This document shows positions 1 through 8,206 of a DNA stretch of 15,000 nucleotides, in pieces. The notes under the pieces were generated by a model, which ran no database searches, was not told the origin of the DNA, and was given only the letters and a program-made list of their open reading frames with translations. The DNA is from Trachelipus rathkii (lineage: Eukaryota > Arthropoda > Malacostraca > Isopoda > Trachelipodidae). Location: assembly GCA_015478945.1 (NCBI GenBank), contig JABUQX010116905.1, positions 1-15,000 on the forward strand. Reading direction: 5' to 3'. How positions within the stretch are numbered: position 1 is the stretch's first letter; each line of letters begins with the position of its first letter. The translations under genes and the position numbers were made by a program.

Positions 1-430
1 TTTAAGAAAAGAACATTATTATCGTGAGCAGATACTCCCTATTCTTCCTCTAGTATATCCACAGAAATCGAATAAGTATTTCCTTATCCAGCAACATTCC
101 CTAGTATATGTAAGTATTTTTCTGCTACCACATTTTTCTAGTCAGAAAGACTAAATGAAGAGTGAAATACCACTTTTGTATAATAAAAATACCTAATCAC
201 AAAAATTTTACATATAGTATAAAAGTAATACTCTAATTATATCTGCTTATTTGTGAATCAAATTTCACAAGATAGAGCATTCATATAAACATAGTCAATA
301 TATTAACATTTGAATAAATTTTTCCAAAATATTGATAGGAACATCGTATTACTCACCATTTGTGCACACAAGTATTTAGTTGTCTAAATGATTATAAAAA
401 AATTTCACAAATAATTTTTTTTATATTGAG
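1..430. other. AT-rich non-coding stretch
   Basis: No open frame of note, RNA gene or recognisable repeat is visible on either strand. Base composition is AT-rich with many short A and T runs. It is probably flanking host DNA of the first retrotransposon, but the exact border with the decayed 5' LTR cannot be fixed by eye. Confidence 0.5.
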
Positions 431-1045
431 AATTAAAATTTTTTACTTGGTCTTCATAATTTAATGTTTTAAATAAATACTATGTAAATAACAGAGCAAA
501 AGAATAATATATAATATAATTATTAATTAGTATATAATATATATATAATATAATTAAATACTTATTGTTTATAAATTTATATTATAAAAAGGTTAAAAAA
601 TAATGATTAACATTAAATATATATAATTACAAATAGAATAATATAAAGTATTATAATACATAATATATATATATAACCATATTAATTATAATAGAATATT
701 AATAACAACAGACAAAGGAATATAAATATATGAATTTAAAAAATAAGGTAACACAAATAGAATCACTAACAATGAGATTGACGAAAAGTCCTCGACTCAA
801 TTAACTCAAAGATCCGCAGGCACCTATAAGACCCCCAACCTGAAGATTCCCTATTACTTTATCCCATCATCAACAAATATACAATCCTGTAGACACATAT
901 GTATAAGAAACATAAGATGGTTGGATAGGGGGCATCAAAGTGGATTATTCACAGAGGAAAAACAAGGGGAAAAAATCCAGTTTAACCTCTACTAAAAAAA
1001 GGTAAACTAAAAATTAGTACATCACTTTCTAAATATCCATCTTTT
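430..1045 (+). repeat. decayed 5' LTR of copy 1 (approximate limits)
   Basis: Several landmarks recur in the same order as in the 3' LTR at 5787-6126. They are TTATTAGTATATA-like sequence, GTTTATAA followed by TATAAAAAG, GATTAACAT, ACAACA..CAAAGGAATA near 708-720, and near the end AAAAAGGTAA(A)CTAAAAATTA (about 995-1015 versus 6092-6111). Between the last two landmarks this copy is about 180 bp longer than the 3' LTR. The extra DNA includes a GC-richer stretch at about 770-960, which suggests an insertion. A clean TG start and CA end cannot be seen, so the limits are estimates. Confidence 0.35.
583..592 (+). promoter_or_regulatory. TATA-like box in 5' LTR of copy 1
   Basis: TATAAAAAGG lies in the presumed 5' LTR. 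The string TATAAAAAG also occurs in the other two LTRs (5891 and 10489), which is why it is listed despite the AT-rich background. Its role as the Pol II core promoter of the element is inferred. Confidence 0.3.
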
Positions 1046-1118
1046 TTAACTGCCGGAGCAAAGATGTAGTATCATAATTCATACTAATAATTTGGAAACG
1101 CACAACCCACAAATGAAA

Positions 1119-2445
1119 ATGATCAGAACAGAAGAACACACAAGGGCCTCAAGAAGTGTTGTTGAAATTTTATCATAACGATAGATAAGCCTAAACTAAC
1201 ATGATTAAGGAACTAATGGATTTAAAGAAAAAAGAGAACCAAATGAAGAAGAAAAATGACTTTAATATCACGCAGATGACTGTAGGTGTACGTGCTGGAT
1301 CCTACTGCGGCTATGTAAGTAACGTGAAAAAGGAAAATCTTTTTGGAGGAGATACTTAATTTAAGTTAAAAGTAGGAGAGAAGTGTCATCAGAAAAAGAA
1401 AAAAAACTAAAATAGGCGACAAATATAGAGGTTTACAGGAGACGAACTAGAAAAGTAATTATGTTTTAAGGAAGAAGAATATTGGACAGAAATGGAGTAG
1501 AAATTAATTATAAATACAATTAAAAGAAATTAGTAAGGAAACAAAGAATAAGAAAGTTATCTTAAGTAAAACATTGTTTGAATATGCAACAAAGAAGAGA
1601 ATCTTCAGAGAATATATAGCAAGGTATGATAAGCTAAAAGAGATTTGTGAAAAACTGGATGATATTAAAATAAGTGAAAAGGTACATTCATATCATTGAT
1701 TAGTAATTCTAATATGAAAGACATGGAAAGAAGGCTAATTATAAATAAGATTGAAGGAATTAAAACAAATATTTTTCTAACAACTAACTAAAGAATCAAT
1801 TGTAAATATGATGGAATCAGTATGTGAAATAGTAGAAAAAGAAGGCACTAAAATGAAAATTGGTATAATAAAAATAAATTCTGTACAATATGTAAATACA
1901 ATAATCATAACACTGATGAATGTTATTGGAGAGAAAGAACATTTAATTTCAATAAATGTGATATTTGTAAACGTACTAATCATAAAACAGAGATTGTTAT
2001 TGGAATGAAGAATATAATAATGTGTGTTGGAAATGTAAAAAAGAAGGACACATAATGAAAAATTGTAAAGAAAATGAAATAATAGAAGAGAAAAATAATA
2101 AAGCTATATTTTTCATAGAAAGAAATAATGAAAAACTATATTTGGAAAAAATTAACTCCATTATTAATACAGAAAAAGAAGAAAGAAGAAATGATTTAGA
2201 AGAATTGGAAGAAAGAAAAATAAATAGAACATTTTTCAATAATAAAAAGGTGATCAATGAATGGACATAGATAAGTAAAAGTTGGAGAAAAGTAGAACTT
2301 GAGAGGACTCAGGTTAAACAGAAAATTTGGATTGATCTCAGATGAGGATTAAATATTTTAAGACAAATGACACACAAAAATTGAAAAATGGTTGTTTTTT
2401 ATTTGGAAAAACAAAATTAGCAAAATAGAAGATATATATATGTGA
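1119..2445 (+). pseudogene. broken gag and protease region of copy 1
   Basis: The sequence aligns along its length with the Gag and protease region of copy 2 (10701-12000) but is broken by many indels and stops. Homology can be followed from an ATG near 1119. A 4-base duplication (ctaactaa, about 1783-1790) shifts the frame, and a stop (tga) follows the HSYH-like stretch near 1697. All three CCHC knuckles are still recognisable, but in different frames; the third starts with CWKC near 2025. From there the frame runs straight from Gag into the pre-protease linker up to a stop at 2268-2270, with no Gag stop in between. The protease active site DTG of copy 2 is not preserved: the matching bases near 2267-2275 read gataagta. 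No functional Gag or protease can be made from this copy. The start and end are approximate. Confidence 0.8.
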
Positions 2446-2529
2446 AAGTATATAATAGTTTTTATAAGTTTTGATTTAAAAATCAATGTAATAGAGGGTG
2501 ATATACCTTTATTACTAGGTAAATCAGCC

Positions 2530-5500
2530 ATGAAAAGAATGAAATTAAAAATTAATATTGAAGATGGAACTGTTGATATTTGTGATTTGAATCTACAGAA
2601 AGTACAGACCTTTGATAATGAAGGAGGACATTCCTGCATACTGTTGAATAGAAAACAAAAGAAAACATGTTGGATTAGTCAATTTAAAGAAAATTGGATA
2701 AAAGAAAAAAATAGAAAAGAAAAATTGAAAAAGCTACATAGACAATTTGCTCATTGTGGAATAGAAAAATTATTTAAAACAATAAAAAATGCTAATGAAA
2801 AACAAATAAAAGAAGAAGATTTTTGGAATAATGTAAGAAAAGAATTGGAGCAAATTGTGAGAGAATGTGAAATATGTAAAAAATATAAGAAAACTCCACC
2901 AAGACCTGTAGTAGGTTTACCATTAGCAAATAAATTTAATGAAATAATTCAGTTAGATGTGGGAGAATTTGAGAGTAATAAATTTTTAGTAATAATAGAC
3001 CATGCAACAAGATATACTCAAGCAGTATGGTTAAAAAATAAAACCAGTAAAGAAATCATAGAAAGATTAATTGAAAAATGGATTATATATTTTGGAAGTC
3101 CTAATAGTATTATGTCTGATGCAGGAAGAGAATTTCAAAATGAAGATATGGAAACTTTTACTACAAAATTGAATATCAGATTAATGAGTACAGCGGCAGA
3201 AAGCCCATGGAGTAATGGTTTATGTGAAAAGGTAGTAGGGTTACTTAAAGAATCATTATACAAGTTAAAACAAGAAGGACATGACAGAAAGAATAGTATG
3301 GCATGGGCAATTTTTGCTAAGAATGGACTAACAAATTATTTGGGATATGCACCTAATCAACTTGTTTTTGGAAGAAACATAGGAATACCAAACATAGTAG
3401 ATTCTGATAATATAATAATAAGTGAAAAGAGAGATACTGATGACATGATTAAAGAATTATTAGAAACAATAGAACATGCTAGAAAAATACATATAGAAAA
3501 TGAAAGCTCAGAGAAAATAAAACGTGCATTGAGAAGTCAAATAAGAGAACACATGTCAAAAAATATAAATATAGGTGAAGAAGTATATTACAAAAGAAAT
3601 ATTGATAAAGAATGGAGAGGACCAGCTAAAATAATGTGTGTAGACGGAAAAACCATCATAGTAAAACATGGAGGTACTTTAAGATCTGTATCAAAAGTTC
3701 ATTCAACCAGAATTCAAAAATGTAGATTAAAAGATAATAACAAAGAACTTGAAGATAAAGAAGATGAAAAGGATGAATATGAGGAAGAAAGAAATGAAAA
3801 CATAATAGATGATTTAAATGAGAATGGTAGTGATACAGAAGAAATAATATGGTCAAATATTATGGATGATGAAACTGATAATGAAAATGAAAATCAAACT
3901 GAAGATGAAGAAGAAGAAGAAATGACATCAATTGATGAATATGAAGAAATTGATCCAAAAAATGTGAAAACTGGTAAATACTATGAAATGAAATTAAAGA
4001 ATAATGAAGATATATTAAATTGTTATGTTATCAGTAGAGCTGGCAAAGCAACTAGTAAAAAATATAATAAATGTTATAACATACGCAATTTAAATACAAA
4101 TAGAATATATGATATAGATTTAAAAGAATTTGAAAAAATATATGAATTAGATGTAATTGAAAATGAAGAAAATAGCGAAGAAGAATCGTTGGATGTGAGC
4201 AATGAAAAAATAGATGAAGTGGATATTGAAGATGAAGATGAGGAAGTAAATCAGAGTTATTATAATCATTCTAATGAAGAAATTAAACAAGCTAAAATAG
4301 CAGAAATAGAAAATTGGAAGAAGAACATGGTTTTTGAAGAAGTAACTGATAAAGGTGAAAGAGCAATTAATGTAAGATGGGTAATTAGTGAAAAATTATT
4401 GCAGAATAACAAGAAAAAATTTAAAGCTAGATTGGTAGCTAAATATGAAGAAACAGTGGAAGAAAAAACAGATGCACCAACTGTTTCATCTGAAGCAATG
4501 AAAATGATACTAACTATAGCTCAGGAAAAGAAATGGAAAATAAATGCTATGGATATCTCAGCAGCATACTTGCAAGGAGATATAATAACAAGAAAAGTAT
4601 ATCTAAAACCACCACCAGAATTTGATAATGGTAAACTATGGAAATTGAATAAAACCGTATATGGTTTACAAGATGCTGCTATGATGTGGTATTTATCATT
4701 GAAAAGACAATTACTTAAGTTAGGTCTAAGACAAAGTAAAATGGAACCTACACTATTTATAAGGAAAGATTCAAATAATATCGAAGGATTATTATGTACA
4801 CATGTAGATGATATTTTATGGGTAGGAAGTAAAAAATTTGAAAGCAATATAATAAACAAATTAAAAAACATTTTTGAAATAGGAGAAAGTAGTTCAAAAT
4901 CATTTAAATATTTAGGAGTTCAATTATGTCAGAAAGAAAACATGATAATGATGGAGCAAAATAGTTACTGGGAGAAGATTAAAATTAATGAAATAAAAAC
5001 AAAAGAAAATAGAAAACTTAATATAAGAGAAGTAAAAGAATACCAGCAATTAATAGGAAAACTAAATTGGATGGCAAGAAATACAAGACCAGATTTATCT
5101 TATATAGTTAGTAAAATGAGTAAAGGAGAAAAAGAACTGTGTATGAAAGATTATAAAGAACTACATAGATTGATAAAAAAATACAGAAATGAATTAAATA
5201 TCATACAAATAAATAATGATAAAATTGAGAAATTCATAACATATTGTGATTCATCATTTGCTAATAGAGAAGGAGATAAAACCCAACTGGGATGTATAAT
5301 TTTTGCTGTAGATAAAAAAGGAAAAATGGATAACCATAATGTGGAATCAAATAAATCAAAGAAAGTTAACCATTCAGTTATACAAGCAGAGGCAAATAGT
5401 TTGCTTGAAGGTATAGAACAATCGTTGTACATACAAAGAATGTGGGAAGAAATCACAAATAAGAACATACCTTTAATTTTGAGAACCGATAGTAAGACAC

Positions 5501-5802
5501 TTGTAGATACTCTAATGTCAGAAAGACAATCAAAAATTAAAAGTATGAGAATTATAATATCAGCAATAAGAGAATATTTAGATAATCAAGAAATACAAAA
5601 AATAGAATGGGTGAATAGTAATGATCAATTTGCTGATATATTCACCAAAGAATTACATAATAAAAAAATGAAAAATGTAATCTCCAGAGGAGTGAAGGAT
5701 GAACATGAAAATGGAACAGCAAATAAGAACTTCTTCAAATGTAAGATGACTAAAAACAAATTTGAAGAAGCAGAGAGGGGGAAGAATGATAAATTCATTT
5801 AA
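2530..5802 (+). CDS. pol: copia-type Pol: integrase, reverse transcriptase, RNase H (copy 1)
   Basis: This is a 1090-codon uninterrupted frame. The frame is open from 2446; the ATG at 2530 lies inside the C-terminal end of the protease domain, so it is not the ancestral start. Integrase: an H-x4-H (LHRQFAH) plus C-x2-C (CEIC) zinc-binding region, then the catalytic core with D143, D197 and E233, exactly D,D(35)E. An SH3-like C-terminal part follows at about 349-397 (WRGPAKIM...VKHGG). A Glu/Asp-rich linker surrounds a conserved segment at about 480-545 (VISRAGKATS). RT: KARLVAK, motif A MDISAAYLQGD (D675), YGLQDA, and motif C THVDD (D760, D761). RNase H: D907, E954, D987, then WVNSNDQFADIFTKEL. 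Two defects are visible against copy 2: a missing Gly codon in the RT motif KARLVAKGY, and six residues altered by paired frameshifts in RNase H (codons 5329-5346). The family role is copying element RNA into DNA and integrating it. With gag and protease broken, this product would not be processed normally. Confidence 0.92.
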   Translation: MKRMKLKINIEDGTVDICDLNLQKVQTFDNEGGHSCILLNRKQKKTCWISQFKENWIKEKNRKEKLKKLHRQFAHCGIEKLFKTIKNANEKQIKEEDFWNNVRKELEQIVRECEICKKYKKTPPRPVVGLPLANKFNEIIQLDVGEFESNKFLVIIDHATRYTQAVWLKNKTSKEIIERLIEKWIIYFGSPNSIMSDAGREFQNEDMETFTTKLNIRLMSTAAESPWSNGLCEKVVGLLKESLYKLKQEGHDRKNSMAWAIFAKNGLTNYLGYAPNQLVFGRNIGIPNIVDSDNIIISEKRDTDDMIKELLETIEHARKIHIENESSEKIKRALRSQIREHMSKNINIGEEVYYKRNIDKEWRGPAKIMCVDGKTIIVKHGGTLRSVSKVHSTRIQKCRLKDNNKELEDKEDEKDEYEEERNENIIDDLNENGSDTEEIIWSNIMDDETDNENENQTEDEEEEEMTSIDEYEEIDPKNVKTGKYYEMKLKNNEDILNCYVISRAGKATSKKYNKCYNIRNLNTNRIYDIDLKEFEKIYELDVIENEENSEEESLDVSNEKIDEVDIEDEDEEVNQSYYNHSNEEIKQAKIAEIENWKKNMVFEEVTDKGERAINVRWVISEKLLQNNKKKFKARLVAKYEETVEEKTDAPTVSSEAMKMILTIAQEKKWKINAMDISAAYLQGDIITRKVYLKPPPEFDNGKLWKLNKTVYGLQDAAMMWYLSLKRQLLKLGLRQSKMEPTLFIRKDSNNIEGLLCTHVDDILWVGSKKFESNIINKLKNIFEIGESSSKSFKYLGVQLCQKENMIMMEQNSYWEKIKINEIKTKENRKLNIREVKEYQQLIGKLNWMARNTRPDLSYIVSKMSKGEKELCMKDYKELHRLIKKYRNELNIIQINNDKIEKFITYCDSSFANREGDKTQLGCIIFAVDKKGKMDNHNVESNKSKKVNHSVIQAEANSLLEGIEQSLYIQRMWEEITNKNIPLILRTDSKTLVDTLMSERQSKIKSMRIIISAIREYLDNQEIQKIEWVNSNDQFADIFTKELHNKKMKNVISRGVKDEHENGTANKNFFKCKMTKNKFEEAERGKNDKFI
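5769..5786 (+). promoter_or_regulatory. polypurine tract next to 3' LTR of copy 1
   Basis: An unbroken run of purines with one C (agcagagagggggaagaa) overlaps the last codons of pol and directly abuts the TGAT start of the 3' LTR. In LTR elements such a tract resists RNase H and primes plus-strand DNA synthesis. The position and composition fit that role well. Confidence 0.6.
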
Positions 5803-6126
5803 TCATTTTTCTCCTTTTCAGTAATTATATACAGATATAAACTATAGAAAAAAAATTATTAGTATATATATTTAATATTTGTTTATAATTTATAAAAAGT
5901 AAAATAAGATTAACATATAATAAAGAAATAATATTTAAACAATATTAAGAATATACAACAACAAAGGAATAAAAGATTAAAAAAGGACAAAAGGAAAATA
6001 CATGAATTGATGAAAATGAAATATAACCAAAATAGACAACAACCAAAAATGAACTGGAGACAAAAGAAAGTGGAACATCTTTAAATATAGGAAAAAAGGT
6101 AACTAAAAATTAATTAACTTTAATCA
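5787..6126 (+). repeat. 3' LTR of copy 1
   Basis: It begins with TGATAAATTC directly after the purine tract and ends with CTTTAATCA, giving short inverted ends TGAT...ATCA and the usual TG...CA. The start matches the 5' LTR of copy 2 (TGATAACTTA at 10276), and both share a following TTCTCxTTxCAG stretch. The end matches copy 2's GCTTTAATCA (10652-10661), after which the two sequences diverge. This is how the borders were set. Length is 340 bp. It contains TATAAAAAG at 5891 and an AATAAA at 5968-5973 that could serve as a poly(A) signal. Immediately downstream is an (AT)n tract, so a target-site duplication cannot be judged. Confidence 0.55.
5891..5899 (+). promoter_or_regulatory. TATA-like box in 3' LTR of copy 1
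   Basis: TATAAAAAG lies about 105 bp into the 3' LTR and is shared with the other two LTRs. In a 3' LTR it would not drive the element but could start outward transcription into the downstream (AT)n block. Function is inferred only. Confidence 0.3.
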
Positions 6127-6230
6127 TATATATATATATATATATTATATATTATTATAGTATATTATATATATATATATATATATTATATATAATATAT
6201 ATATATATATATATAATATATATATATAAT
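6127..6230. repeat. (AT)n microsatellite block
   Basis: Nearly pure AT dinucleotide repeat with scattered phase shifts (TATTAT, TATAAT). It starts directly at the end of the 3' LTR of copy 1. It is low-complexity DNA, prone to slippage and assembly error. Confidence 0.9.
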
Positions 6231-6427
6231 TCACTGTATATTAAATCGGTATGTAATAAGTCATATTTAGGCCTAGAAGGGGTATTGGTACTACTGTATA
6301 ATTAAAAACATTTTTAATATACATAAAAAGAGGAAATTTTAAAAAAAAAAAAAAAACATTTTGTTTTAAAAAAAAAAACGTGTTTTTTTAAAAAAAAACA
6401 AAAATAAAAAAACCGTTTTTTTCAACC
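6231..6427. other. non-coding spacer with A and T homopolymers
   Basis: A short stretch of mixed sequence (6231-6300) is followed by alternating long A and T runs between 6340 and 6425. No gene or known element is visible. Confidence 0.5.
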
Positions 6428-6512
6428 TATATATATATATATATATATATATATGATATATATAATATATATATAATATATTATATTATATATATATATA
6501 TAATATATATAT

Positions 6513-6552
<40 letters not shown>
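6428..6552. repeat. (AT)n microsatellite block
   Basis: Interrupted AT dinucleotide repeat leading directly into the inverted unit of the tRNA-like repeat array. Confidence 0.9.
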
Positions 6553-6553
<1 letters not shown>

Positions 6554-6611
6554 CAGTAACAAATTTAGAATGCAACAACGCTCACAGTTCGTCAAATGGT
6601 AAGAAAATATA

Positions 6612-6688
6612 ACTCCCTTATTGGGTATCGTAACCCGCACCACTCAGATTAGTAATGCAAAGCGTGTTACCACTAGCAACGAGAGGCT
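6612..6688 (-). repeat. tRNA-like head, unit 0 (inverted)
   Basis: On the - strand it reads from GCCTCTCGTTG to AATAAGGGAG, matching the other heads. The B-box region reads GGGTTACGATACCC, with an extra base against GGTTCGAAACC, and the A box has lost two bases (GTTGCTAGTGG). Its tail lies at 6551-6611 on the same strand, and 6689-6775 matches the end of the unit upstream of a head. It is degenerate and not expected to be a working tRNA. Confidence 0.7.
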
Positions 6689-6813
6689 AAAAGGAAATCT
6701 ACCATTTTCCTCTGAAAGATTACTTCTTTCCAGAAGAATAAGGCAAGTCAATCTGACAGTGAACTCCTGGCCAGAAAAAAAAAATTTATCAATCCTTGGT
6801 AGATTTCCTTTTA

Positions 6814-6885
6814 GCCTCTCGTTGGTCTAGTGGTAAAACGCTGGCATACTAACTGCGAGGGTGCGGTTGAAACCAATAAGGGGAA
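6814..6885 (+). repeat. tRNA-like head, unit 1
   Basis: The A box TGGTCTAGTGG is intact. The B box is damaged (GCGGTTGAAACC, lacking the C of TTCGA). It shares the variant TGGTAGATTTCC just upstream with the inverted unit 0, where units 2 and 3 have TGGTGGATTTCC. Confidence 0.7.
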
Positions 6886-7096
6886 GTTTAATTGTTCTTA
6901 CTATTTTACGAACTGTGAGCGTTTGTTAGGCAGTTCTAAATTTGTTACTGATACCGTTACTCCCCGAGTAGCACCCTGTGACCCTTGACCCGAGTGGGGG
7001 TGGGGAGATCTGCCAGAGGTCACTGTCAGGATTGACTTGCCTTATTCTTCTGGGAAGATAGTAATCTTTCAGAGGAAAATGGTGGATTTCCTTTTA

Positions 7097-7172
7097 GCCT
7101 CTCGTTGGTCTAGTGGTAACACGCTTGGCATACTAACTGCGAGGGTGCGGGTTCGAAACCCAATAAGGGGAG
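7097..7172 (+). repeat. tRNA-like head, unit 2 (best preserved)
   Basis: The A box TGGTCTAGTGG (7106-7116) and B box GGTTCGAAACC (7150-7160) both fit the Pol III consensus. The ends CCTCTCG and TAAGGGG can mostly pair as an acceptor stem. The T stem has only three good pairs, and I could not fold a normal anticodon arm with a 7-base loop, so no anticodon is assigned. The 5' half resembles tRNA-Pro or tRNA-Gln (CTCGTTGGTCTAG). It is better regarded as tRNA-derived than as a functional tRNA. Confidence 0.6.
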
Positions 7173-7384
7173 TTTAATTGTTCTTACCATTTTACGAACT
7201 GTGAGCGTTTGTTAGCAGTTCTAAATTTGTTACTGATACCGTTACTCCCCGAGTAGCACCCTGTGTGACCCTTGACCCGAGTGGGGGCGGGGAGATCTGC
7301 CAGAGGTCACTGTCAGGATTGACTTGCCTTTATTCTTCTGGGGAGATAGTAAATCTTTCAGAGGAAAATGGTGGATTTCCTTTT

Positions 7385-7462
7385 AGCCTCCTGTTTGGTC
7401 TAGTGGTAACACGCTTGGCAATACTAACTGCGAGGGTGGGGTTTCGAACCCAATAAGGGGAG
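7385..7462 (+). repeat. tRNA-like head, unit 3
   Basis: It matches unit 2 with single-base insertions (CTGTTTGGTC, GGCAATACT) and a changed B box (GGGTTTCGAACC). The differences are mainly homopolymer length changes, pointing to decay or sequencing error. Confidence 0.65.
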
Positions 7463-7693
7463 TTTTAATTGTTCTTTTTACCATTTTTTACTATTCTTTT
7501 TGGTCTCGTAATAGTCCTAAAATTTGTTACTGATACTTACTCCGAGTAGACCTGTGTGACCCTGGACCCGAGTGGGGGCGGGGGAATCTGCCAGAGGTCA
7601 TGACAAGTACTGTCATGCTTTATTCTTCTTTGAAGATAGGTTTAAAAAAAAATTTCTTTTTTTTTCCAGAGGAAAGATGGTGGATTTCCTTTA

Positions 7694-7768
7694 GCCTCTC
7701 GTTGTCTAGTGGATAAAGCTTGGCCATACTAACTGCGAGGGTGCGGGTTTGAAACCCAATAAGGGGAG
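7694..7768 (+). repeat. tRNA-like head, unit 4 (last, truncated unit)
   Basis: The head is recognisable but altered (GTTGTCTAGTGGATAAAGC in the A-box region, GGGTTTGAAACCC in the B-box region). The unit tail stops after CTTAATTGTTCTTTCC, where an (AT)n block takes over at 7787, so most of the tail is missing. Confidence 0.65.
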
Positions 7769-7786
7769 TTCTTAATTGTTCTTTCC

Positions 7787-7844
7787 ATATATATATATAT
7801 ATAACTATATATTATATATTATATATATATATATAATATATATA

Positions 7845-7903
<59 letters not shown>

Positions 7904-8036
7904 TATATATATATCCCGTAAATATATATAAGATAGTATATATATATAATATATCTATTATATATATATATATATATAATATATGTATATTATAATATTA
8001 TATATATATATATATATATTATATATAACTGTAATA

Positions 8037-8071
<35 letters not shown>

Positions 8072-8206
8072 ATATTATATTTATATTATATATTATATAT
8101 ATTATATAATATATAATATATTTATATATATATATATAATATGAATTAGTAGATTATAATATATATATAGGTCTATTATAATTATAATATATATTATATA
8201 TATATA
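7787..8206. repeat. long interrupted (AT)n block
   Basis: About 420 bp of almost pure AT repeat with short interruptions (cccgta at 7915, a gtata-rich patch at 7935, ctgtaat near 8029, gaattagtagatt near 8142). It is the longest such block in the window and replaces the tail of the last tRNA-like unit. Confidence 0.9.

Larger units (their letters stand above)
430..6126 (+). mobile_element. Ty1/copia LTR retrotransposon, copy 1 (defective)
   Basis: This copy contains, in order, a decayed 5' LTR, a broken gag and protease region, an intact integrase-RT-RNase H frame, a purine tract and a 3' LTR. Integrase before RT is diagnostic of Ty1/copia. It is the same family and orientation as copy 2 at 10276-15000: for example 3061-3120 differs from 12616-12675 at only 2 of 60 bases. 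Decay is very uneven: the 5' third is riddled with indels and stops, while the pol part is nearly clean. The 3' end is well supported by the LTR comparison; the 5' end is approximate. Confidence 0.85.
6551..7790. repeat. array of tRNA-headed repeats, one inverted and four direct
   Basis: Five copies of a unit of about 283-309 bp are visible. Each has a tRNA-like head with Pol III A-box and B-box-like sequence, followed by a tail containing ACGAACTGTGAGCG, AAATTTGTTACTGATA, a stretch like GACCCGAGTGGGGG, and ATTGACTTGCCTT. The first copy (6551-6775) is on the - strand and the rest are direct, with heads starting at 6814, 7097, 7385 and 7694. The array is clearly more GC-rich than its surroundings and is bounded on both sides by (AT)n. 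Most likely it is a tRNA-derived SINE-like or satellite-like family. A tandem cluster of decayed tRNA genes is the alternative. Confidence 0.85.

Noticed and set aside
3656..3856. Antisense frames opposite pol (here and in the equivalent parts of copy 2)
   Set aside because: They are shadows of the A-rich coding strand giving Leu/Phe/Ile/Ser-rich strings without independent support.
7097..7172. Functional tRNA gene
   Set aside because: The internal promoter boxes fit, but the T stem has mismatches and no normal anticodon arm could be folded, so it was kept as a tRNA-derived repeat.
7265..7456. 63-codon + strand frame across the tRNA-like repeat units
   Set aside because: It runs through repeat tail and tRNA-like head, is not preserved among the other units, and has no protein features.
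6551..7790. CRISPR-like array
   Set aside because: Units are about 290 bp with tRNA-like heads in a eukaryotic context. There are no short identical repeats with unique spacers.
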